The notes under the pieces were generated by a model. That model worked only from the letters and a program-made list of their open reading frames with translations, did not search any database and had not been told where the DNA came from. DNA of 64,000 nucleotides from Flavobacterium sp. 5 (GTDB lineage: Bacteria > Bacteroidota > Bacteroidia > Flavobacteriales > Flavobacteriaceae). The stretch is taken from positions 4,588,001 to 4,652,000 of the forward strand of contig NZ_PHUE01000001.1 of assembly GCF_002813295.1 (NCBI RefSeq). The letters are read 5' to 3'. The position numbers and the translations under genes are program-made. How positions within the stretch are numbered: position 1 is the first letter of the stretch; every line of letters begins with the position of its first letter. This document shows positions 40,916 through 49,783 of the stretch, in pieces.

Positions 40916-42400
40916 ATGCCAAGATCAAGTAAAATAAAAAAGGAAGTGAAAAAAGCGGAAAATGAGGCATGGACTATTTGCCAGGAATGTCAAGGACGTG
41001 GCAAAAAAAGTCGAGGTCTTAGTGATAAAGCAAGACGAAGCTACCAAATAGAACTTGATCAATTTGAAAAAACAAAAGATAAAGGAACAGCTCCTGTTCG
41101 TCCTAAAGGTCACCTGTATACCTGCTTAAATTGTGCTGGATCTGGGGTGATTTTCTCTACTGCCTACCCTATAGCAGATAAAGAAAATTACCCACATGTT
41201 GCTATTATTGGTGGAGGTATTGGAGGTGTGGCTCTGGCTGTGGCTTGTTTGCACCGAGGAATCCCTTTTACTATTTATGAACGAGATAGTGATTTTAATG
41301 CCCGATCTCAGGGCTATGGACTTACTTTGCAGCAAGCTAGTAAAGCAATCGAAGGATTGGGTATTTTCTCGTTAGATGAGGGAGTGATTTCAACAAGGCA
41401 TGTTGTACATACTACTGAAGGAAAGGTAATTGGGGAATGGGGAATCAGAAAATGGATGCAATCAGATGCAAAAACATTTCAGAAACGTACTAATGTGCAT
41501 ATTTCACGGCAAGCTTTACGTTTAGCGCTACTTAAACAACTAGGAGGTCATGACAAAGTGCATTGGAATCACCAGTTAGTAGATTTTAAAGAATGTGATG
41601 GTGAAGGTGTTGATTTAAATTTTCAAGTAAATGGTGAATTAAAGACCTACAAAGCAGATCTTGTGGTTGGAGCCGATGGTATTCGTAGTTCGGTACGAAG
41701 GTTGTTGATTGGTGAGAATGTTACTCCTTTACGTTATTTGGATTGTATTGTGATATTGGGTATTTGTCCTCTAAAAGCTATTCAAGATACTACTAGCTCT
41801 TTATTGGATTCTGCTACCGTTTTTCAAACAGCCAATGGAAATGAGCGTATCTACATAATGCCTTATACGTCAGACTCGGTAATGTGGCAGCTTAGCTTCC
41901 CAATGCCAGAAGAAGAAGCTAAGGAATTAAGTGCTAAAGGACCTCAAGCGCTCAAAGAAGAAGCATGTCGTAGAACTCAATGGCACGATCCTATTCCTCA
42001 AATTATCGCGGCTACACTAGTAACTCAGATTTCTGGTTATCCCGTCTATGACAGAGAATTACTTGATTCAGAATTGTTAGAAAAAGGAAAAAAAGTAACT
42101 CTGATTGGAGATGCGGCGCACCCTATGAGTCCGTTCAAAGGACAGGGAGCCAATCAAGCATTACTGGATGCGCTCTCACTGGCTCGGGGCATATCAAAAG
42201 GATGCAGACCTTTATCCCAATGGAGAGAAGTCGGAGTTAGAGAAAGTGTATTAACTGAGTTTGAGTCAGAAATGTTGCAACGTAGTGCTTCCAAAGTAAA
42301 AGATTCAGCTGAGGCTGCACAGTTTTTACATTCAGAAATTGTACTTCATGAAGGTGATGAACCCAGAGGGCGATGTCTAAAGAAAAATGACGTATTATAA
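40916..42400 (+). CDS. FAD-dependent monooxygenase with N-terminal DnaJ-like zinc-finger segment
   Basis: The 494-residue protein joins two parts. Residues about 20-78 hold two CxxCxGxG-type motifs, CQECQGRG (Cys22, Cys25) and CLNCAGSG (Cys70, Cys73), as in the DnaJ zinc finger. From about residue 94 it is a class A flavoprotein hydroxylase (UbiH/PHBH/TetX-like): the Rossmann motif VAIIGGGIGG with an acidic YERD end, the DG motif GADGIRSSVRR (252-262) and the GD motif LIGDAAHPMSPFKGQGANQA (397-). Such enzymes hydroxylate aromatic substrates using NAD(P)H and O2; the substrate cannot be read from sequence. It is transcribed alone, and its base and codon use seem somewhat richer in G+C than neighbours. 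Drug modification (TetX-like) is only a possibility. Confidence 0.82.
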   Translation: MPRSSKIKKEVKKAENEAWTICQECQGRGKKSRGLSDKARRSYQIELDQFEKTKDKGTAPVRPKGHLYTCLNCAGSGVIFSTAYPIADKENYPHVAIIGGGIGGVALAVACLHRGIPFTIYERDSDFNARSQGYGLTLQQASKAIEGLGIFSLDEGVISTRHVVHTTEGKVIGEWGIRKWMQSDAKTFQKRTNVHISRQALRLALLKQLGGHDKVHWNHQLVDFKECDGEGVDLNFQVNGELKTYKADLVVGADGIRSSVRRLLIGENVTPLRYLDCIVILGICPLKAIQDTTSSLLDSATVFQTANGNERIYIMPYTSDSVMWQLSFPMPEEEAKELSAKGPQALKEEACRRTQWHDPIPQIIAATLVTQISGYPVYDRELLDSELLEKGKKVTLIGDAAHPMSPFKGQGANQALLDALSLARGISKGCRPLSQWREVGVRESVLTEFESEMLQRSASKVKDSAEAAQFLHSEIVLHEGDEPRGRCLKKNDVL

Positions 42401-42454
42401 GACGTAAATTTGAAAAAATTAGAATTAAAAACTGATTAGAATAAATTCATTAAT

Positions 42455-43753
42455 TTATAAACTATTGTATTTCAATAAATTTAATTTCAAGTGAATATAT
42501 TGTAATTGAAGACCATTCTTCAATACGTCATATTCTGCTGAAAGCAATTGATTTTTAACCGAAGAATATAAAATTGCTTCTACTTTTCCATTAGTAAATT
42601 TAGCTTGTGTAGTAGTTAAAGAAGCTTTTGCATATTTTTGTTTTTCATTCAATTTCTTCTGAATCTCCTGATAGTTTTTCCTATTTTGTTCTTCAAGGGC
42701 AACTTGTTTCTCTAATTCTTGTTTTTCTTGTTCTATACCCTGTTTTGTTTTTTCGCTTTCAATTTTCGATGCACTTATTTTTTTATTGTTTCTAAATCCG
42801 TTAAAAATTGGAACAATCATTTGAATGCCTACTTGTTGGTTTTTATTGTCTTCCAATTGATTTTTAAAGTTGATAGTGCTTCCAATTGGCTGATTTAAAA
42901 TGGTATAATAAAAAGTTGAATATCCATAATATGCTGATACTATTGGTAAATTATTGGCTCTTTCCAGACTTATTGACTTTAAACTGTTTTGATACTGAAG
43001 TTCGGCGCGTTTTATTTTTGGGTTATTTGCTATATCTGTATCGTTAGTTGTGGTTTCATTTAAAACATTTTCCAGTACAACTTTTTCGGTTGCAATAGCT
43101 GTAGCATTCATCAATTGGAATAATTGCATTTTTTTGATTCCATACAATTGTTCCGATTCCAAATTTCTATTCTCCTCTTCTGCAAAACTCAATTGCATAT
43201 CATATAAATCACTTTGGGGTTTACTTCCAATAGCGACTTCTTTTGTGACTCTGTCTAAGTTAAAGATTGCCTGCTTGAATTGTTCTTTCTGAATTTTTAA
43301 TAATTCCTGAGTGTAAAGTGTTTGGTAATAGCTTTCTAAAATCTGTAGTTTATATTCGTTTTCAATGACTTCTTTATCAGCTTGGGCGATTTCGATATTG
43401 ATTTTATCCTTTTTTGCATTTGCAAAAGCACCAAAATCAATCAAATTTGTTCGTGCATTCAGATAGAAATTGTCATTTTGAATATTGGAACTTATTCTTC
43501 CATTTGATGAAGGATCTATAGTTGAACCAAAATTATAATTTTGTTCTCCAGATAAATTGACAACTGGTAACATTCGGTTTAAAACAGAGTTTTGAGATTT
43601 TTGAGTTCGTTTTATTTCCAGCTGCCTGATTTTTATTTCGATATTATTTTGCAAAGCCAAATCCATGCATTTAGTAAGCGACCAGGAATTTTCCTGGCCA
43701 TTTACTAAAGCAAAAAATAAAAAAAAGATAATCGTAATTAGTTTCTTATTCAT
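42455..43753 (-). CDS. TolC-family outer-membrane efflux protein
   Basis: The 432-residue protein has a signal peptide (to about residue 19, ending VNGQ) and two repeats of long coiled helices with short strand segments, the TolC/OEP fold. The first half has WSLTKCMDLALQNNIEIKI, a typical opening. The Gln/Glu/Lys-rich helix at about 325-390 is the second periplasmic hairpin. It forms the outer-membrane channel for the ABC exporter encoded upstream. Its ATG lies within the last codons of the permease gene (8-base overlap), indicating translational coupling. The end at 42455 converges with the monooxygenase gene, with no obvious hairpin in the 54-base gap. Confidence 0.86.
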   Translation of the reverse strand: MNKKLITIIFFLFFALVNGQENSWSLTKCMDLALQNNIEIKIRQLEIKRTQKSQNSVLNRMLPVVNLSGEQNYNFGSTIDPSSNGRISSNIQNDNFYLNARTNLIDFGAFANAKKDKINIEIAQADKEVIENEYKLQILESYYQTLYTQELLKIQKEQFKQAIFNLDRVTKEVAIGSKPQSDLYDMQLSFAEEENRNLESEQLYGIKKMQLFQLMNATAIATEKVVLENVLNETTTNDTDIANNPKIKRAELQYQNSLKSISLERANNLPIVSAYYGYSTFYYTILNQPIGSTINFKNQLEDNKNQQVGIQMIVPIFNGFRNNKKISASKIESEKTKQGIEQEKQELEKQVALEEQNRKNYQEIQKKLNEKQKYAKASLTTTQAKFTNGKVEAILYSSVKNQLLSAEYDVLKNGLQLQYIHLKLNLLKYNSL

Positions 43754-46175
43754 ATTTTAAATAGTGTAAAACATCAACTCTTGTTGCCTGATAGGCTCTG
43801 GAAAGAACTACTAAAAGTGTTAAAAACAGCAAAGCTGCGAATCCAATTAAAAAGGGATAAATAGAAATATCAATTCTATAAGAAAAATTATCCAACCATT
43901 TATTTAGTAAATAATACACTGGAAATAAAGCAATCATAAATCCGATTATGCCGAAAATAATATACTGCTTTGAGAGTTCTTTAAGTAAAACATTAGTTTC
44001 TGCACCAAGTGTTTTTCGAATAGCAATTTCTTTCATGCGTCTTTCTATAGAATATGAGGCCAAAGCAAATAACCCAAAAAGAGCAATTAGAATTACAATG
44101 ACATTCAGTAAAGAGAAAAGATTCTTTTGCTTTACGTATGTTTTATAGGTTCTCTGATAGCTTTTATCTATAAAATTATATTGAAACGGATAATCGGAAT
44201 CGACACTTTTTGTCCAGAGTTTTTCAATATCAGCAATAGTCTGTTCCGTATTTTCTGCTTTCAGTTTTACATAAATATGATTCATATTTCCAATCATCCA
44301 AGGCACTGTTTTGAAGTGGAAAAAGACCATTGGCGGCACTTTTCCCTGTGGGCTGTAAAGACTAAAATCTTTAACAATTCCAATGATTTTGAGTTTGTTT
44401 TCATTCCAATCGACAATTTTACCAATAGGATTTTTCTCGTTCATTATTTTCAAAGCTGCTTCATTGACCATCATTGAGTTTATGGTATCTGAGGCAATTT
44501 TTGGATCCAGATAACGACCTTGTGCCATTTCGATTTTCATCATTTCGAGCATGCCAAAATCAACAGCAATATTTTGCCCCTGAATATTGATTCCGTTATA
44601 ACTAAAACCTGAAGAAGAATCATTACCTCCACCAAATCGGAATGCTCCGGTTGCTACCTGCTCTACTCCTTTTATTTTTGAGATTTCATTTTTAGTAGTT
44701 GTATATCGATCAAATATTTGTTGTTCCGAATTTTTAGCATTGAGAAGAGTTTGCGTCTTAAAATAAAAAATTTCCAAAACCTGGGATCCAGAAAAGCCTA
44801 GATTTTTATTGCTTAAATAACGTACTTGTTCGTAAACAATATAAGAACCAATAATAAAGAAAGAAGCGATAGAAAACTGCAGAATCAGCATTCCGTTTCG
44901 GAGCCAGACCCCACTTTTATTTCTTCCGAAATTTCCTTTCAATACTTTTAAAGTTTCAAAATTAGAAACATATATCGCTGGAAAAACGCCTGCAAAGACT
45001 ACAGTAATGATAAAAATCAATATGATTTGCAGATAAAATTGATTTCCATAAATAATTAAATCTTTGTCCAAGAATTCGTTGTAATAAGGCAATGACAATT
45101 CAACAATAACCAAAGCGAGTAAAATAGAAATTAAAACAGTGATAATTGTTTCAAACAGAAACTGCTTGATTATTTCGGCTTTCGAAGCACCAACAATTTT
45201 TCGAACCCCTACTTCTTTGGCTCTGCGAATAGCATTTGCTGTTGCCAGATTAATATAGTTGACTATTGATAATAGTAAAATTAAAATAGATAATCCTGCC
45301 ATTATCAATAGAAATTGATAGTTGCCTTTTCCCTCAGGCGATCCTTGACCTATAGTATGTAATCTTGAAATTGTAAGTGGTTCTAATAAAAATTTAAACT
45401 TTCCATATTTTGATTCAAATTCTTTAGGACTGATCCCTTCTGCTTTTGCATCTTTAATCGTTTTATTCTGATAGTAAATTGAATTAAGTTTTTTCGAAAG
45501 TTCGTTTGCTTTCGAGGGATCTTTTAATTTGATATACCAACCACAATTAAAATGTCCCCAATGTTCTTTGTTTTCATCAATCTTTTTTTTCATGTTATTC
45601 ACAACTGCATCAGGAGCAATAGCGGAATTACCTGGAATTTTATATACAGCGGTAACCGTTAGAATTTGATTTTCATACTGAATTTGTTTTCCAATAGGAT
45701 TTTCAGTGCCAAAAAAGAGTGTTGCCGTTTCTTGTTTCATGGCAATACTATTTTCGTTTTGCAATACCGTTTTTGGATTTCCTTGTAGAAATTCAAAAGG
45801 AAAAAAATCAAAGAAATTATTTTGAGCGTTAAACAATTTTTCAATAATTATCTTTTTTCCATTGTATTTATAAAGTGGTGATGCATACCAATTTTCGCAG
45901 TACATCATTTTTTTAATATTGGAATCATCTTTTAAGAAGGGATCGAATGTTACAGGAGCATTTGTCCAAACTCTGCCCTCTCCTATATCAACCAGAACTT
46001 GAAAAGTAGTATCTTTTTCAGGATTCCAATCATTGTAACTTTGTTCATCATTCCAATATAGAATGGCAAAAACTAAGCCTGCTATTCCAATACTCAAACC
46101 CAAAATATTCAAAGTTGTAAAAAGCTTGTTGTTTTTAATATGATATAGGAATATAGTTGTCCAGTTTTTTATCAT
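43746..46175 (-). CDS. FtsX/MacB-type ABC permease
   Basis: The 809-residue inner-membrane protein has two FtsX-type halves, each with an N-terminal helix, a periplasmic MacB-like domain and a three-helix bundle. Clear helices include about 20-41, 285-305, 335-357 and 380-400, and the C-terminal set at about 680-800. The NAIRRAKEVGVRKIVGASKAEI and SIERRMKEIAIRKTLGAETNV segments are the FtsX coupling motifs. It works with the ATPase encoded 4 bases upstream as a mechanotransmitting transporter that moves periplasmic substrates through a TolC channel. Large double-FtsX permeases of this size are common in Bacteroidota. Substrate (drug, peptide or lipid) is unknown. Confidence 0.87.
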   Translation of the reverse strand: MIKNWTTIFLYHIKNNKLFTTLNILGLSIGIAGLVFAILYWNDEQSYNDWNPEKDTTFQVLVDIGEGRVWTNAPVTFDPFLKDDSNIKKMMYCENWYASPLYKYNGKKIIIEKLFNAQNNFFDFFPFEFLQGNPKTVLQNENSIAMKQETATLFFGTENPIGKQIQYENQILTVTAVYKIPGNSAIAPDAVVNNMKKKIDENKEHWGHFNCGWYIKLKDPSKANELSKKLNSIYYQNKTIKDAKAEGISPKEFESKYGKFKFLLEPLTISRLHTIGQGSPEGKGNYQFLLIMAGLSILILLLSIVNYINLATANAIRRAKEVGVRKIVGASKAEIIKQFLFETIITVLISILLALVIVELSLPYYNEFLDKDLIIYGNQFYLQIILIFIITVVFAGVFPAIYVSNFETLKVLKGNFGRNKSGVWLRNGMLILQFSIASFFIIGSYIVYEQVRYLSNKNLGFSGSQVLEIFYFKTQTLLNAKNSEQQIFDRYTTTKNEISKIKGVEQVATGAFRFGGGNDSSSGFSYNGINIQGQNIAVDFGMLEMMKIEMAQGRYLDPKIASDTINSMMVNEAALKIMNEKNPIGKIVDWNENKLKIIGIVKDFSLYSPQGKVPPMVFFHFKTVPWMIGNMNHIYVKLKAENTEQTIADIEKLWTKSVDSDYPFQYNFIDKSYQRTYKTYVKQKNLFSLLNVIVILIALFGLFALASYSIERRMKEIAIRKTLGAETNVLLKELSKQYIIFGIIGFMIALFPVYYLLNKWLDNFSYRIDISIYPFLIGFAALLFLTLLVVLSRAYQATRVDVLHYLKYE

Positions 46176-46179
46176 GATT

Positions 46180-46893
46180 CTAGTTGTTAAAATTGGTTAC
46201 TAAAACATCTACATTTCTATGATTCAATTTTTCAGAAAGTACTACTCCATCTTTCATATGAATAGTTTTTTGCGAAAAGGAAGCATCATAATCGGAGTGT
46301 GTAACCATCAGAATGGTGGCACCATTGGTATGTAAATCGGTTAATAATTCCATTACTTCATTTCCGTTTTTACTATCCAGATTTCCTGTAGGTTCATCGG
46401 CAAGAATAATTTTCGGATCATTTATCAAAGCTCTTGCAACGGCTACACGTTGTTGCTGTCCTCCGGAAAGTTGCTGCGGATAATGTTTCAAACGATGAGA
46501 GATATTTAATTTTTCAGCTATTGCTTCCACTTTTAACTTTCTTTCAGCAGAAGGAACTTTGTTGTAAATCAGAGGCAATTCAATATTATCATAAACTGAT
46601 AATTCATCAATTAAATTGAAATTTTGAAAAATGAAGCCTATGTTTTCTTTTCTAACTTTAGATTTTCCTTTTTCTTTCAATCCAACCATTTCCTGATGTA
46701 GTAATTGGTAACTTCCTCCCGAAGCACTGTCAAGCAATCCCACAATATTTAATAATGTAGATTTTCCGCTACCGGATGGTCCCATAATAGACACGAAATC
46801 ACCTTGATTAATGGTTAATGAAACTTCACTTAAAGCTTTAGTTTCAATTTCTTCGGTTCTAAAAATTTTCGAAAGATTTTTGATGTTGATCAT
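46180..46893 (-). CDS. ABC transporter ATPase (MacB/LolD type)
   Basis: The 237-residue ATPase has Walker [10 protein letters not shown] (38-46), the Q-loop IFQNFN, the signature [15 protein letters not shown] and Walker [17 protein letters not shown], followed by the H-loop MVTHSD. It belongs to the LolD/MacB-type family that pairs with FtsX-like permeases. It sits 4 bases before the permease gene and 68 bases after the adaptor gene, all in one direction, so it is part of the same export operon. The protein appears complete and canonical. Confidence 0.93.
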   Translation of the reverse strand: MINIKNLSKIFRTEEIETKALSEVSLTINQGDFVSIMGPSGSGKSTLLNIVGLLDSASGGSYQLLHQEMVGLKEKGKSKVRKENIGFIFQNFNLIDELSVYDNIELPLIYNKVPSAERKLKVEAIAEKLNISHRLKHYPQQLSGGQQQRVAVARALINDPKIILADEPTGNLDSKNGNEVMELLTDLHTNGATILMVTHSDYDASFSQKTIHMKDGVVLSEKLNHRNVDVLVTNFNN

Positions 46894-46961
46894 GATTATT
46901 GTTCGTTTTTTGATTGATGTTTATTTTTAATATTTATTTAGTCTATACGGTTATTTTTTTC

Positions 46962-48200
46962 TTATTCTAAATTCAAAACTTCTACCTGTTTATAATCTTT
47001 GTATGATGATGTAATAACTTTATCGCCAGGTTTTAACCCTTCTAAAACTTCATAATACAACGGATTTTCTCTTCCTAATTTAATTGCTCTTCTTTCTGCT
47101 TTATTTCCATTAACAACAAATATCCACTTGCCATTTGTTTCTTCATTAAAGCTTCCTTTGGAAAGTAATTTGGTCTTTGTTTTTTCAGATAAATTTAATT
47201 TTACTCCAAAACTTAATCCTTGTTTTAAGTCCATTTTAGCAGTAGAAATAAAATCTAATTCTACTTGAAATCTTCCATTTTTTACTTCCGGAATAACTTT
47301 CGTTATTTGAACATCAATGGTTTTGTTTTCAAAATCTACAGTTCCTTTTTGGTTTGCCGAAATTCTGTCCAAATAAAACTCATCAACATCAGCTATCAAT
47401 TTATATCCTTTTTGATCGTCAATAAAACCAATGCTGGTATTTTGTGCATAGGTTTTTCCAAGTATCGGTTCAAATGATGAAAGTCTTCCAGAAATGGGTG
47501 CCGTAACTAAAAAATTCTTTTTGTTGGTTCTTAAAATCCCCAAACTTTTATTCATGATGCCAATCGATTGATTGAGTTGCCCGATCTGAATTTGATTCGC
47601 CTGCTTTTCCTTGCTCACACTTTGCTTTATGATACTCATTCGCTCCTTCTGAAAACGATAATTTTCTTTAGTTTTCTCCCATTCACTTTTAGCGAGAATC
47701 TCCTGTTCAAACAGACTCTTATTGGTCTCTAATAAATTTTTAGAATCCAAATAATCGTGTTCTATCGAAATCAAATCTTTACCTAAATTCAATTCCTGAT
47801 TTCTCAAATCAAGTTTGGCTTTATTAAGATTATTTATTTGTTCGATAATAGCTGTTTCCTGTTGCATATATGCTAATTCTGCATTTGGATTGTATAATCT
47901 TGCCAACGATTGCCCTTTTATAACCATATCACCGTTTTCTACAAATATTTCCTGTACTGCTCCACCTTCAATAATATTAATCAACATTGAATTTACAGGA
48001 ACCGCTTTTGCCTGAAAAGACATGAAATCTTCAAAAAAATTATCTTCAACCGTTTTAATCGAAATTTCTTCTTTTTTTACATTAAGACTTCTTTTTTTGG
48101 TAGCCGATACAAAGATGATATAACCCAAAACTAAGATAATGGGTAATACAATTATTAGATACTTTTTTTTGTTATTTTTACTTTTGATTATGGTGTCCAT
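46962..48200 (-). CDS. HlyD/MacA-type periplasmic adaptor
   Basis: The 412-residue protein has an N-terminal transmembrane anchor (about 12-32), a split biotinyl-lipoyl-like domain, a long coiled-coil hairpin (about 100-225), and beta-barrel and membrane-proximal domains. The sequence GGAVQEIFVENGDMVIKGQS is the first lipoyl half and FLVTAPISGRLSSFEPILGK the second. It bridges the inner-membrane ABC permease and the TolC-type channel. It is the first gene of the operon (adaptor, ATPase, permease, channel), directly downstream of the sigma-54-like element at 48224-48240. The start at 48200 places a basic N-terminus before the helix. Confidence 0.87.
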   Translation of the reverse strand: MDTIIKSKNNKKKYLIIVLPIILVLGYIIFVSATKKRSLNVKKEEISIKTVEDNFFEDFMSFQAKAVPVNSMLINIIEGGAVQEIFVENGDMVIKGQSLARLYNPNAELAYMQQETAIIEQINNLNKAKLDLRNQELNLGKDLISIEHDYLDSKNLLETNKSLFEQEILAKSEWEKTKENYRFQKERMSIIKQSVSKEKQANQIQIGQLNQSIGIMNKSLGILRTNKKNFLVTAPISGRLSSFEPILGKTYAQNTSIGFIDDQKGYKLIADVDEFYLDRISANQKGTVDFENKTIDVQITKVIPEVKNGRFQVELDFISTAKMDLKQGLSFGVKLNLSEKTKTKLLSKGSFNEETNGKWIFVVNGNKAERRAIKLGRENPLYYEVLEGLKPGDKVITSSYKDYKQVEVLNLE

Positions 48201-48223
48201 TGTTGCTTATTTGTTGTACTTAA

Positions 48224-48240
48224 AGTGATTATCGTGCCAA
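48224..48240 (-). promoter_or_regulatory. Sigma-54-like promoter of the exporter operon
   Basis: On the minus strand TTGGCACG (48240-48233) matches the -24 consensus exactly. After 4 bases the -12 box reads TCACT instead of TTGCW, matching at three of five positions and lacking the GC pair. The start would fall near 48212, about 12 bases before the adaptor ATG. The divergent gene is a sigma-54 activator, which supports the call; the weak -12 box lowers it. Confidence 0.5.
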
Positions 48241-48301
48241 AAAATTAAAACATTGCAACTCCTTTATTTTTAAGTTTTTATTTTTAATTAAATTTTCAAG
48301 C

Positions 48302-48338
48302 TGTCCATTATTGAACATCTTTTGTCCGCAACTGAACA
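48302..48338. promoter_or_regulatory. Tandem TGTCC-N6-GAACA boxes, probable activator sites
   Basis: TGTCCATTATTGAACA (48302-48317) and TGTCCGCAACTGAACA (48323-48338) share both imperfectly palindromic ends and differ in the spacer. Starts are 21 bases apart, two helical turns. They centre about 97 and 118 bases upstream of the predicted sigma-54 start at 48212, the usual distance for NtrC-type enhancers. Confidence 0.6.
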
Positions 48339-48429
48339 GTAATGAAATCAGTATGACTCCAAATTATAGCAGTAAAAATGAAGAATAGTGATAACATGTT
48401 CCTATAAAAAAAGCAAATATTAGCTTCAC

Positions 48430-49782
48430 ATGAAAAAAACAAACACATCAATTTTAATTATAGACGATCAGGAAGACATTCTTTTTGCCTCAAAAATGTT
48501 TCTCAAAAAGCATTTTGAAAATATTTTTACGCTTAATAATCCAAAATTGGTGGTCGATTTATTGGCAAAAAACACCATCGATGTCGTTTTATTAGACATG
48601 AATTACAGAATAGGTTTTGAAGATGGTAAAGAAGGATTGTATTTATTGAAAGAAATAAAAACACTTTCGCCAAAAACAGTTGTTATTTTAATGACCGCTT
48701 TTGGTAAAGTTGAAACTGCTGTCGAGGGGCTAAAATCAGGCGCTTTTGATTATATTTTAAAGCCTTGGGAGAATGAAAAATTACTTGAAGTTGTAAAACA
48801 AGCAGTCGAAAAATCCAGAAAAGATCAAAAGAAACTTAATAGTAATGTAATTGCTGACGATAATTTTTTTATTGGCAATTCGGATGCTATAAAAAAGGCC
48901 TATTCATTGGCAGATAAAGTAGCCAAAACAGATGCCAATGTCTTAATTCTGGGAGAAAACGGAACAGGAAAGTTTGTTTTAGCACATTATATTTTTAGTA
49001 AATCCGAACGAAAAAATGGTCCTTTTATTCCCGTTGATTTGGGGTCTTTGAATTCTAATATTTTCGAAAGTGAATTGTTTGGTTATGCCAAAGGTGCTTT
49101 TACAGATGCTAAAATCGATACTGCAGGTCGTTTCGAAATGGCACAAAATGGCACTATTTTTTTAGATGAAATTGGTAATGTTCCGTTGCATTTACAATCA
49201 AAACTTTTGCAGATAATACAAACCAAAACTGTTACCAGATTGGGCGAATCAAAAGCCAGACCTTTGAATGTCCGCATTATTACAGCGACTAATTTGAATT
49301 TAAAACAAGAAGTTACAGATAAAAATTTCAGAGAAGATTTGTATTACCGCATCAATACAATGGAAATTGTATTGCCTCCTTTGCGAGAGCGTATTCTGGA
49401 TAAAGTACCATTGGCCGAATATCTTTTGCAAAAAATGATTACCAAATACGGAAGAGATGAAATAACTTTTGACAAAAGAGTGATTGAACAAATCGAAAAA
49501 CACGCCTGGAATGGTAATATTCGAGAAATGGAAAACAGAATAGAACGTGCTGTAATTCTTTGTGAGGATAACCATATTACGGTTTCAGATCTTGATTTGG
49601 AACAAATAACTATTTATGAAGATAATCAAGAAGATATCCAACTCTCTTCAATTGAAAAAGCATCTGTCGAAAGAGCACTTCTTAAAAATAATAACAATAT
49701 TAGTAAAACAGCAGAAGAATTAGGTCTCTCAAGAGGCGCCTTATACAGACGTTTAGAGAAATATAACATCACTACCAATTAA
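48430..49782 (+). CDS. NtrC-family sigma-54-dependent response regulator
   Basis: The 450-residue regulator has a receiver domain (about 6-125) with phospho-acceptor Asp56 in VVLLDMN and Lys111 in ILKPW. The AAA+ sigma-54 activation domain (about 145-380) has Walker A GENGTGKF (175-182), a GAFTDA loop (222-227) in place of the usual GAFTGA, and Walker B TIFLDE (242-247). A Fis-type helix-turn-helix closes it (about 410-447: ISKTAEELGLSRGALYRRLEK). It activates RNA polymerase carrying sigma-54, probably at the divergent exporter operon. The GAFTDA form is seen in other Bacteroidota regulators as far as I recall. The kinase gene starts 1 base after its stop. Confidence 0.92.
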   Translation: MKKTNTSILIIDDQEDILFASKMFLKKHFENIFTLNNPKLVVDLLAKNTIDVVLLDMNYRIGFEDGKEGLYLLKEIKTLSPKTVVILMTAFGKVETAVEGLKSGAFDYILKPWENEKLLEVVKQAVEKSRKDQKKLNSNVIADDNFFIGNSDAIKKAYSLADKVAKTDANVLILGENGTGKFVLAHYIFSKSERKNGPFIPVDLGSLNSNIFESELFGYAKGAFTDAKIDTAGRFEMAQNGTIFLDEIGNVPLHLQSKLLQIIQTKTVTRLGESKARPLNVRIITATNLNLKQEVTDKNFREDLYYRINTMEIVLPPLRERILDKVPLAEYLLQKMITKYGRDEITFDKRVIEQIEKHAWNGNIREMENRIERAVILCEDNHITVSDLDLEQITIYEDNQEDIQLSSIEKASVERALLKNNNNISKTAEELGLSRGALYRRLEKYNITTN

Positions 49783-49783
49783 T

